NCBI GenBank assembly: GCA_026182355.1
Contig: JAPFBL010000049.1
Span: 3,865,001-3,929,000 of the forward strand
Reading direction: 5' to 3'
Source: Hermatobates lingyangjiaoensis
Lineage: Eukaryota > Arthropoda > Insecta > Hemiptera > Hermatobatidae
DNA: 64,000 bases
Shown here piece by piece: positions 54,682-64,000 of the stretch. Within the stretch, counting starts at the first letter, position 1; each line of letters begins with the position of its first letter. The position numbers and the translations under genes are program-made. Below the pieces are notes generated by a model. The model was not told the DNA's origin. It did not search any database and saw only the letters and a list, made by a program, of their open reading frames with translations.

Positions 54682-55715
54682 AAGATTTCACATAAACAAG
54701 TGAAATAATAATCATAATGGAATTATTATTTATACATGGAATTTTTTGAAATTAAAATGTTAAGCTCAATATTGCCTAAACATGTTAAATGGTATAGACA
54801 TTTTGACGATATACTATGCATCTGTCCTAATTCTATAAATAAAGATGCCTTTCTAATAAAATTAAATTCATTAGTGCCAACAATCCATGAATCAGTTCAC
54901 AATGGAAGAAGAAGTAAGTGGTAATTTGCCCTTCTTAGATGTCCTGATCCATAGGTTACCTAAAGAGTTACGCTTTAGTGTATATAGAAAACCTACGAAT
55001 GTACTTGCCTATGTTCATTTTATATTCTTCCCATCCAAAAAATGTTAAAATTTCTGTTTTTAGAAATATGTTTTTGAGGGCGTTAAGAGTGTGCTCTCCT
55101 GAATTCCTTAATGATGAGATTAACAACATTAGGTCAATTGCCCTATCATTAAAATACTCCTCCTCTTATATCGATTTAGCTTTAAAGGGTGCTAAAAAAC
55201 TTTCTCTAATACTTCAACAGAGCTTCGTTCATTGTTAAATTCTATAATTTTACCGTATCATGGCTCATTGGACTCCCTTCCTAGACTATCCAAATAACTC
55301 GATTTTAACATAGCGTTTTCTAATCGTAATAATGTGAGCAATATGTTAATAAAAACTCTCCCAGGGAACTGGTCTGGATGTATTTATAACATTGCGTGCA
55401 AAAATTGCCATAAAATTTATATTGGTCAAATTGGTAAACCATTAAAGACACCTGTAAAACAACACCAATACAATGTAAGTAGACAGGAAAAAAGTAGCGC
55501 CTTATTCTTGCATATGAACAATGAAAATCATCATATTGATTGGACAGTAGCTAAATTTATTACCAATGAAATATCGATGTTGTTAAGAAATATTATTGAA
55601 TCGTCTCTAATTAAATTTAATAAATGAAATATTATAAACATTAGTAACGGTTACGGTTGACTACTTGTTACGGTTGAAAGATCTAAGTCTTTTTTTCCCA
55701 TTTCCTATGAGGTCG
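54677..55715 (+). mobile_element. Penelope-like element: reverse-transcriptase end and GIY-YIG domain
   Basis: The left end GATTTCACATAAACAAGTG is the asymmetric extension also seen at 28915 and (inverted) 13369. Coding follows in three frames. 54736-54924 has VKWYRHFDDILCICPNSINK (the YxDD box as HFDD). About 54925-55235 has PFLDVLIHR, then FSVYRKPTNVLAYVHF, the thumb. 55334-55627 has GNWSGCIYNIACKNCHKIYI, then GQIGKPLKTPVKQHQ, the GIY-YIG domain. The catalytic Arg expected in LKTRIKEH is Pro here. The tail 'gttacggttgaaagatct' links it to the family at 12696. Dead copy. Confidence 0.88.
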
Positions 55716-55837
55716 TCAGAGCGGTGACTCTTGTGTAGTTATGGTAGTTGTTTAGTAGAGTAAAACTTATTTAACAATTTGTGTTTAAAATATATTTTCA
55801 ACTCAGCGGTATGGTTTGTAAAACCTCTGCAAAAATT

Positions 55838-55838
<1 letters not shown>

Positions 55839-55904
<66 letters not shown>
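55839..55904. repeat. (CT)33 microsatellite
   Basis: An uninterrupted CT dinucleotide run of 66 bases, lying a little downstream of the Penelope-like tail. Confidence 0.98.
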
Positions 55905-55910
<6 letters not shown>

Positions 55911-57246
55911 AGTTTTGCAGTCTTTATTCCATCATATTATTCAATCATAAGCATAAGCCTGAGCTTTAAAAAAAAAAAAAAACTGGAAAGCCATCTTAAA
56001 CGTGAGGAAAGGGGTGCTCGATTTAAAAACAGCAACGTACAAACCTCACGGAAAATAATATTACTTAAAGTTCAACAGAAATAACAAAAACAAAGATATA
56101 TGGACAAATGAAAACACATACTTACAGTCAGTATTTTTTGACTTGAATTGTCATAAGTAGAGAAAAAAGAATGGAAGCCAAGCGTACGATGCAGAGACGG
56201 TTGGTGTAGTCTGAGTACTTTTCTTTTCACATAACAAAGCGCGCAGCTCTCCAATGACCACTGCAGTTCTTAATAAAACGGAATATTAATACTTTGGCCT
56301 GCATGTTACCACATACGTATTGCATTTAAAAAGGTCATTCCAGCTGACCAGAAACTTATATTGACATTAATAAATCTTGAAAATAAGGATTTAGAAGTAC
56401 ATGTAAAATATATTACCAGATATTGTTATTTTATATACCACTTATGCAAGCTGCAATTAACCTTATGCGAATAATGCTGACCCTGTATCGTTGAGGCTTT
56501 GGAGTATTTTATCGCTTTCTATGTGAATGCAAGGCAATTGTCTTGAGGATATTAAAGATCTTCCCAAATCCTACCTTGTTATTACTTAGGGTAGTTGATT
56601 ATAGACCACATTAGATTTCTTTATCAGAATCAAGAAATGTTATTTAAATGTTAATAAAGGAAATTTGAAGCCATTTTGTGATTGGATTGATTTGTAGAAA
56701 GATTTAATTCATAAAACAAAGAGTGGACGAGTGTGATATTATGTTTATGTATAGTAAAGACCAACCTTTATTGTCACTTTAGTATAAAATAGAAATTATT
56801 TTACATTCCACTAGATATATTGCTTAGATAACAAAATTTCACAATAAACAATAAAAATTAACGTCCAAACCACGTTTTTGTACAACGTCTAGTCTTTTTT
56901 ACGATTTTTTACTGTGATTTGGTTGGTGATATTGTTTAGATGATTGATAGCTGAGTGAGATTTAAAATTGGAGGTAGGGAAAGAGTTACTTATTCAAGAT
57001 GGAGAAATCACTGTTCAGAAACTAGTTCTATATTAGCTCTGGTTAATACTGCACATTTATTAGTGAAAAACAGTTTTATTCAAACTATTCATATTAATAG
57101 AGAAGTGTAATCGTAAAAATAAATCTTCAAGTTTAATTTATAATAATTATTACCTTATTCGTCTTTATCTACATGTCTATTATTAATACCATAGAGGTTA
57201 GTAAAAATTACCTGATTATATGAATACATTTTACTTTGTAAAATAG
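55905..57246. other. Intergenic stretch
   Basis: 55910-56280 is of mixed composition without a recognised protein. The rest is AT-rich. Nothing else is seen up to the candidate exon. Confidence 0.4.
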
Positions 57247-57338
57247 CTGTTACATGTCCGACAAGTTTCACACCTAGAGAAATATGGAGATGCATTATGT
57301 GCCAAACTTATCGAATGACTACAGCAGATCCTTATCAA
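57247..57338 (+). CDS. Possible orphan exon, cysteine-rich, unassigned
   Basis: A 92-base open stretch between AAATAG (57241-57246) and GTAAGA (57339), good splice signals on both sides. The frame reads VTCPTSFTPREIWRCIMCQT and then YRMTTADPYQ. The paired cysteines (TCP..., WRCIMCQ) suggest a zinc-binding segment, and the sequence looks conserved rather than random. I cannot name the family, and no companion exon was found on either side. It could equally be chance. Confidence 0.3.
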
Positions 57339-57997
57339 GTAAGATGAATTTATATTACAATGTGACTACTTTTTTTTTGTTTATCTTATAAACATGGATT
57401 ATATGGGCATAAATAAATTTATGCTACACTATTGTAATATCATGACGTAATATCCAATATATATTTTGTTAATTAGAAGTATGCTTAATTATTCAATATA
57501 AAAGTTTAATGAAGTCAGATGTGATTAATAAATCCATTAACAGAAATTCTAGAATAACTTGTTTCCTTATTTCAGAAAGTGCTGCCATCTGTTAACTGCT
57601 TCAACAAGTTTAAGTATAGATAATTATATTTTATTCATCCCTACCATAAAATGCAGATATTGATGTTATTTTATAATTAAATGAAGTTAGTATTTTATAG
57701 AAAAATCAACGAAAAAGGAAAAATCAAGAATCCTATTGTAATTTATTTAATTATTTATTGAATAATCATACCGATGATGGGTCTCTTTATGAGGCCACAT
57801 GTACTTGTATACCTCTCTATTTATCATTTTTAATACTTCTCGATATATTTACAACATACGTTCACTTATCCATGACACTTAATGGTACTCAAGAGTAAAT
57901 ATCACTCCCGACATTTTTTATTCAGATTGATGAAATTTCTTGACATCACTAAATATTCAATATATTTACAGCAAAGAGAAAAGTTAAAGTCAACTAA
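57339..57997. other. AT-rich intergenic stretch
   Basis: Nothing is recognised. It ends in A, the expected base before a Helitron 5' TC. Confidence 0.4.
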
Positions 57998-59351
57998 TCT
58001 ATGTATATAAAAATGAATGTGTGTCTGTCTGTCTGTACTCCAAAAACCATACATCCAATCGCCGTCAAAAATTGGGAAATTATTAGGTATACCTCCGGGA
58101 AAGTTTATGTAATTTTTTTTTTAAAATCAGAGTTCTAGTTTTAGGTGCTCCCGAAAAATTTATAAGAACTGAAATTTTGTTTTGGAATAATGAAACACCT
58201 GCCAGACTGGTCAGATTTTTTTTTTTTTTTGAATTTATTTACATTGTTTTCATTGCCTTGAACAGTTTTTAAGTGAAATAAAATAGTTATTTAGAGGTTT
58301 ATTTAAAATAATGTGAAATGTTCTAATGAGTTAAGATGATATGTTGGAACCAAAGAAGCTCTTTGGTGGTGCACTCATTTTGCTAGCTGGTGATTTTCAA
58401 CAAACTCCACCAGTTATACCACGTTCGACACCTGCAGATGGATTGAATACATGTCTGAAATCATCAGTGTTATGATGGTATGTGGAGAAAATATCTTTAA
58501 AGACCAATATGCGTGTTCAATTACAACAAGATCAACCTTCTCAACGATTTGCAAAACAATTGTTAGATATGAGGAAAAAAGTCCATAAATACTGTTGTAA
58601 ATCACGATGAATAAGTTAATTATCCAATAAAATTTTTAAATTCATTGGGACTGCCAGGAATGCCACCGCATATTTCATTTTTGAAAATTGGTTCCTCTAT
58701 ATCCTTCTACCACCACGAAGGATATATAAACCCACCACGATTATGGAATGGCACTAGGCTATGAGTTAAAAAATGTATGAATATCATAATTTGGAGGCAA
58801 CCATTTTAAATGGAAAACACCAAGGGGAACATGTAGTACTACCACGCGTTTCTATGATACCAACGGATACTCCATTTGAAATTCAAACGCCTACAGTTTC
58901 CTGTACTACTAGCATGGGCAATCATTGCAAGTATGTGGATTAAATTTGATAAATCCATGCTTCTCAAATGGACAGCTGTACGTTAGTGTTCACGAGTTGG
59001 AAAACCATTAAATTTATTTGTTCTTGTACCAGATAGGAAAAGAAAAAAATTGTATATTTATAAGCACTACTAATAAAAAAAATATTGGCAGAATATTTTT
59101 TATATCAAGAAGTAATAAACACGTAAGATAAAGTTCACCATCAATATTCTAATAGTTTATTATATCGTGGATTCAATTATCTGATGTTTATGATTTATCT
59201 TTTGCAGATATTTTAGGCAAGATATTACTTAAGTAAAGTATACTGAGTAATTTGTATAAAGTATAAATATATATGACAAGTATGTTAAGAAAGCTAAAGG
59301 TAACACGACATTCACTAACAGTTGGCTTACGAAGTTAGCAGGGTCAGCTAG
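57998..59351 (+). mobile_element. Helitron with Pif1-type helicase remnant (family H2)
   Basis: The 5' end TCTATGTATATAAAAATGAA follows A at 57997. The 3' end is CTAG at 59348-59351, followed by T, with a CTAAC..GTTAG hairpin (59315-59338) ten bases inside. Coding remnants include KKLFGGALILLAGDFQQTPP (Pif1 motif II, about 58355), then VIPRSTPADGLNTCLKSS and NMRVQLQQDQPSQRFAKQLL, then GEHVVLPRVSMIPTDTPFEI and CFSNGQLYV. The helicase N-terminus and Rep domain are missing and frames are broken. The 3' hairpin differs from that of the two other Helitrons, so it is a separate family. Confidence 0.88.
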
Positions 59352-59537
59352 TTAAATATTATATTATGAACATATTTTGGTGTTTCAACTTGTATTAATG
59401 TAAATGAATTCAATGTAAAGAGGAAACGATCATAAGGTATGTTAAAACTCATTAATAATTTAACTCATTAATATTGGAAATAAACATTCAACTAATGATA
59501 GAAATGATATGAGGATATTTTACTCTTTCCATGGATA

Positions 59538-60906
59538 TCTATATAAATAAAATAATGATTTTGTCTGTACATTGCTTAGAACTGACTTATTTCAAGTTTT
59601 CTTTACGTTTCATACATTGGAGAAACCGAAGCCACCCTTAGAAAAATTTCTGTCGGTTAGTCCACAAAATTTTGTCACAAGTAAACTCAGCCACCATGAG
59701 ACATATCAAACTGAAACTTTTACAGTAGATTTGAGTATGTCTAACTTAAAATATAGGCTATAAATTATAGGAAATTCAACGTACAAGTGAAGTTATGGAC
59801 GTTTAAATCAGAAACGTTTGTCACAAGTAAACTCAGCCACCATAACACATAGCGAGCTGAAACTTTGACCCTAGATTTGTTTATGCCTAACTTAACATAT
59901 AGGCTCTAAATAGATTGATAATTCAGTACAGAAGCGATGTTATGGGGCTTTAAGCTGTATTTTCCTAACTTCACAGACATGTTTATTTTGAAAATACACA
60001 GGTGTGGCAAGTAGGTATTGTTAGTTGATTTTAATTTCATTGGAGCATATGAATATATTTCCTATTTGACATCATTGAAAAGTTGTTTCCCAGAGTTGAG
60101 GATGTACTATCTATTAAGAATAAATAGTTCTGTGAACGAGCAATCTCAGCCCTTAATATGAACAGGCAGGAAAAATCAACAAACAAGTTCTTATGCTATA
60201 TTTACCGAAGAAATTATTATATTTACATACCGAAGAAAGAACTTACAAAACAGTAAAGAGAGTGATTAGTGATGAGGAAGCAGTTCATTATCTAACTGAA
60301 TTTCTTGGCTCTGAATTTATTTTTCCTGGACTGCCTGCCCATAAGTAAAAACTTCAACTAGGAGCACCAATCATGCTGCAATTTAGTAGCAGTAACAAAT
60401 TTCATGTTACGAAACGTGAGTGCCTCAAAACTGTGCAACGGGACACAACTCTGAGTTTGTGCTCTGCACAGATACGCCATAGAGGCGGACATCATGACTG
60501 GGTGTGGAATGGAGAGTCTGTGTGTATACCACGCATACCATTGTTCTGAGCCACTATTTGTTTCCCTTGAAGCGATTGCAAAGTCCTTTCAGAGTCTATT
60601 TCGCATTAACGTTAACTAAGTCACAAAGGGAAACTTTATCTAACGCAGGAATTCAAGTTAGCGAGACCAAGTTTTTCTTACATGGTCAACTGTAGTTTAC
60701 TTGCTCAAGAGTCAGAGGTTCCAACTGTTTGTTGTTCCACAGAGGCATTTGTTTAACACTGTATTAATAATGATTTTTTCTACTATTCTATAATTTCTAA
60801 TTATAATATTAGTATAATACTATAATTGGTATAGTATTCCATGGTATTTTGGAATATCAAGTATAATAGAATTTTTGATTCTGTCAAAGACGGGTACGTT
60901 TGTTAG
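59538..60906 (+). mobile_element. Helitron with Pif1-helicase C-terminus, plus copy (family H1)
   Basis: The 5' end TCTATATAAATAAAATAATG follows A at 59537. The 3' end is TTAG at 60903-60906 (CTAG mutated) followed by T, with a CTGTC-AAA-GACGG hairpin at 60881-60893. Coding includes YLTEFLGSEFIFPGLP (near 60290), then LGAPIMLQFSSSNKFHVTKR, then VCIPRIPLF, FRVYFALTLTKSQ (Pif1 motif V/VI line FPVRLAFAMTINKSQ) and FFLHGQL. This is the end of the Helitron helicase only. It is collinear with 16780-15427 inverted, with strong similarity along the whole length. Confidence 0.9.
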
Positions 60907-60909
60907 TAA

Positions 60910-61199
60910 TCATATAAATTATACTGTATCGCCATATACTCGTAGAATAGCTTCTCCAGATTTGTTGAATGATTTCTCAGAAAAGCTGGCTTTGAATTTG
61001 ATTTGAGTTTTTCAAAAGTGGTTAATTACTAATATATTTTTTCTCAATATAGTATATTTCACTGTTGTAATGTACAGCAACGTTATAACATTGTACAACA
61101 TGCAGGAAAAGGATAACACTCGCTGAGAGTAAATTGGATTTTTATGATTTTTGACAAAGGGAATGAAATGTGATTTTTTAAAAAACGCTAGCATGCCAT
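60910..61199. other. Short intergenic stretch
   Basis: AT-rich, with nothing recognised. Confidence 0.4.
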
Positions 61200-61620
61200 A
61201 AAATTCCCAGTATAATAATTTCATATAAGATCAAAAATGTAAAACATAATTCAAAATTGAAAGCATTCTTTGAAAAATGAAATTATCCTACATTTTAAAT
61301 AAAAAATTATCTTAAAACGGCATTTTTTCTTTAATGTTTCTGATATTTTTAAAAAAAAATCGGTAATATTTTCAATTTTTAAATCGGAAACTTTGTCATA
61401 AATCTTCAATGCAGAAGGAGGTCAGACAAACTATGTAAGAGATCGACTAGCTATTGGAACAAAAGCCATGTTCTTCTGTAAGAGATTATTTCGTAAAACG
61501 TAATCTACATTTCTCTTTTCAAAAATTTTATTACTGCTGTAGTTATACTAATGATATTATATGCATCAGTGGTGTGACATACAAAAATAAGCATGTATAT
61601 TGATAAGCTGACCAATCACT
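61200..61620 (+). repeat. Dispersed repeat R1, plus copy
   Basis: It starts 'aaaatgtaaaacataattc' and proceeds through 'aatgcagaaggaggtcag', 'gccatgttcttctgtaagag' and 'atactaatgatattatatgc'. This is the copy most similar to 6690-7100. Confidence 0.85.
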
Positions 61621-61848
61621 AATTGGAGATGATATCACGGTAAACGGCCACTTTTACCGACGTGCACGGACTATCAGTGGGTCGATTGCTCCAAAAGTGT
61701 TTCAGCATTAACAACTAAAGAAACTTTGAGGTGTATGTCCTCAAAGTGAACTCACCAGAGCCCTAACATTTGAAGTGAAAAAGCTTAAGAACTTAAATTA
61801 GGATTAGAAACTTGAATTAATAAAGCTAACAAACAAGTTTGGAAAGAA

Positions 61849-63951
61849 GTTCGGAGTGATGAATTCATAGTGAGAGAGGCATTCCGGAATCGTGAATTTA
61901 TCAAGAGTCGTATGACGATGGCATCAACAGAGGAACCCTTTAATGCGCTTGTGTTCCTTCAATTCAGATCTTTTCATAAAGAGTAAGATTTAGTTTAACG
62001 GAGTTGATGAATTCATAGTGAGAGAGGCATTCCGGAATCGTGAATTTATCAAGAGTCGTATGACGATCGCATCAACAGAGGAACCTCTTTAATGCCTTGT
62101 GTTCCTTAACAATCAGATCTTCATTAAAGAGTTTATAGAAGTTTCGGAGTGATGATATTCATAGTGAGAGAGGCATTCCAGGAATCGTGAATTTATCAAG
62201 AGTCGTATGACGATGGCATCAACAGAGGAACCCTTTAATGCCTTGTGTTCCTTCAATCAGATCTTCATAAGAGATGTCAAGAAGTTTCGGAGTGATGAAT
62301 TCATAAGAATTGAGAGAGGCATTCCGGAATCGTGAATTTATCAAGAGTCGTATGACGATGGCATCAACAGTAGGAACCCTTTAATGCACTTAGTAGTTCC
62401 TTCAATCAGATCTTCATAAAGAGTGAAGAAGTTTCGGAGTGATGAATTCATAGTGAGAGAGGCATTCCGGAATCGTGAATTTATCAAGAGTCGTATGACG
62501 ATGGCATCAACAGTGGAACCCTTTAATGCCTTGTGTTCCTTCAATCAGATCTTCATAAAGAGTAAGAAGTTTCGGAGTGATGAATTCATAGTGAGAGAGG
62601 CATTCCGGAATCGTGAATTTATCAAGTCGTATGACGATTGCATCAACATTGAAACCTTTAATGCCTGTGTTCCTTCAATCAGATCTTCATAAAGAGTAAG
62701 AAGTTTCGGAGTGATGAATTCATAGTGAGAGAGGCATTCCGGAATCGTGAATTTATCAAGAGTCGTATGACGATTGGCATCAACAGTGGAACCCTTTAAT
62801 TGCCTTGTGTTTCCTTCAATCAGATCTTCATAAAGAGTAAGAAGTTTCGGAGTGATGAATTCATAGTGAGAGAGGCATTCCGGAATCGTGAATTTATCAA
62901 GTAGTGTATGACGATGGCATCAACAGAGGAACCCTTTAATGCCTTGTGTTCCTTCAATCAGATCTTCATAAAGAGTAAGAAGTTTCGGAGTGATGAATTC
63001 ATAGTGAGAGAGGCATTCCGGAATCGTGAATTTATCAAGAGTCGTATGACGATGGCATCAACAGTGGAACCCTTTAATGCCTTGTGTTCCTTCAATCAGA
63101 TCTTCATAAAGAGTAAGAAGTTTCGGAGTGATGAATTCATAGTGAGAGAGGCATTCCGGAATCGTGAATTTATCAAGAGTCGTATGACGATTGCATCAAC
63201 AGTGGAACCCTTTAATGCCTTGTGTTCCTTCAATCAGATCTTCATAAAGAGTAAGAAGTTTCGGAGTGATGAATTCATAGTGAGAGAGGCATTCCGGAAT
63301 CGTGAATTTATCAAGAGTCGTATGACGATTGCATCAACAGTGGAACCCTTAATTGCCTTGTGTTCCTTCAATCAGATCTTCATAAAGAGTAAGAAGTTTC
63401 GGAGTGATGAATTCATAGTGAGAGAGGCATTCCGGAATCGTGAATTTATCAAGAGTCGTATGACGATGGCATCAACAGTGGAACCCTTTAATGCCTTGTG
63501 TTCCTTCAATCAGATCTTCATAAAGAGTAAGAAGTTTCGGAGTGATGAATTCATAGTGAGAGGCATTCCGGAATCGTGAATTTATCAAGAGTCGTATGAC
63601 GATGGCATCAACAGAGGAACCCTTTAATGCCTTGTGTTCCTTCAATCAGATCTTCATAAAGAGTAAGAAGTTTCGGAGTGATGAATTCATAGTGAGAGAG
63701 GCATTCCGGAATCGTGAATTTATCAAGAGTCGTATGACGATTGCATCAACAGAGGAACCCTTTAATGCCTTGTGTTCCTTCAATCAGATCTTCATAAAGA
63801 GTAAGAAGTTTTGGAGTGATGAATTCATAGTGAGAGAGGCATTCCGGAATCGTGAATTTATCAAGAGTCGTATGACGATTGCATCAACAGAGGAACCCTT
63901 TAATGCCTTGTGTTCCTTCAATCAGATCTTCATAAAGAGTAAGAAGTTTCT
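61849..63951 (+). repeat. 138-bp tandem repeat array, about 15 copies, frame-preserving
   Basis: Each unit runs from 'aagtttcggagtgatgaatt' to 'cttcataaagagtaag'. Later units are spaced exactly 138 bases apart (starts 62980, 63118, 63256, 63394). The 46-codon unit gives KKFRSDEFIVREAFRNREFI, then KSRMTMASTVEPFNALCSFN and QIFIKS. An uninterrupted 223-codon frame covers 62908-63579. The opposite strand is also largely open. Earlier units (61849-62900) contain scattered one-base indels that break frame. At 63952 the frame continues uninterrupted into unique sequence (LGNFVDRQSLMNKAVEA) to the window edge. No protein family is recognised. It may be a satellite, or an internally amplified exon of a gene lying to the right. 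Confidence 0.9.
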
Positions 63952-64000
63952 AGGAAACTTTGTGGATCGGCAGTCACTAATGAATAAAGCTGTCGAAGCA

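Noticed and set aside
54530..54715. Open frames with YIYIYIYI runs (also 52599-52820, 53299-53508, 53986-54174)
   Set aside because: These are translations of TA microsatellites and of the antisense of Penelope-like fragments, not genes.
55779..56084. 101-codon frame with a long LS repeat
   Set aside because: It is the (CT)33 microsatellite read in one frame; flanks have no family match.
62341..62544. Minus-strand open frame in the 138-bp array
   Set aside because: It is the complement of the repeat unit. The plus frame is longer and continues into unique sequence, so it was preferred.
61849..63951. CRISPR-like array
   Set aside because: Units are directly contiguous with no variable spacers, and the DNA is eukaryotic.
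61849..64000. Resemblance of the 46-residue unit (VREAFRNREFIKS) to a cullin-repeat helix
   Set aside because: Only a loose pattern of hydrophobic and charged positions fits; key neighbouring motifs are absent, so no family is assigned.
1..64000. tRNA or rRNA genes
   Set aside because: I looked for A- and B-box pairs and conserved rRNA stretches on both strands by eye and found none convincing; a covariance search would be needed to exclude them.

Overview
The window is nuclear DNA from an invertebrate animal. It is AT-rich (roughly two thirds A+T by eye), its genes are split by GT-AG introns of 0.3-5.6 kb, and a large share is decayed mobile DNA: Penelope-like retroelements, Jockey/I-type LINEs, Helitrons, a hAT-type zinc-finger ORF, Ty3/gypsy pieces and several unnamed repeats. 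I cannot name the phylum. Presence of SEPSECS means the lineage uses selenocysteine.  Layout. (1) 1-4254, plus strand: the last two exons of AMDHD2 (N-acetylglucosamine-6-phosphate deacetylase); the gene enters from the left. (2) 5935-13643, minus strand: the last three exons of an ODF3/CIMAP1-like sperm protein with STPGR (SHIPPO) repeats. It converges on AMDHD2, and 1.7 kb separates the two stop codons. (3) 13.6-23.9 kb: repeats only. These include a tandem pair of minus-strand Helitrons, a GC-rich 32/33-bp minisatellite, a hAT-type zinc-finger ORF, gag remnants and a 54-bp LINE tail. (4) 23952-48842, minus strand: a complete nine-exon SEPSECS gene (513 codons plus stop). Its residue numbering matches human SEPSECS without gaps at every catalytic position I could check (E74, R75, R97, S98, Q105, N252, K284, R313). 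Its introns hold an integrase remnant, two Penelope-like elements, two LINEs, a foldback element and an unidentified coding-like block. (5) 48.8-61.6 kb: intergenic. It contains a dense cluster of nested Penelope-like elements (52.1-55.7 kb), two Helitrons in plus orientation and one possible orphan exon. (6) 61.85-63.95 kb: about fifteen copies of a 138-bp unit (46 codons, so frame is kept) running almost to the window edge.  The three host genes show no obvious shared pathway: amino-sugar catabolism, sperm flagellar structure and selenocysteinyl-tRNA synthesis.  Most notable: Penelope-like termini of several families share a CTGANGA / stem / GAAA core followed by a short self-complementary stem, as expected for hammerhead ribozymes that work as dimers. 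One such palindromic element sits exactly on a splice donor, and its 14-bp target duplication copied the donor. A second, miniature copy lies about 63 bp from a SEPSECS splice acceptor.
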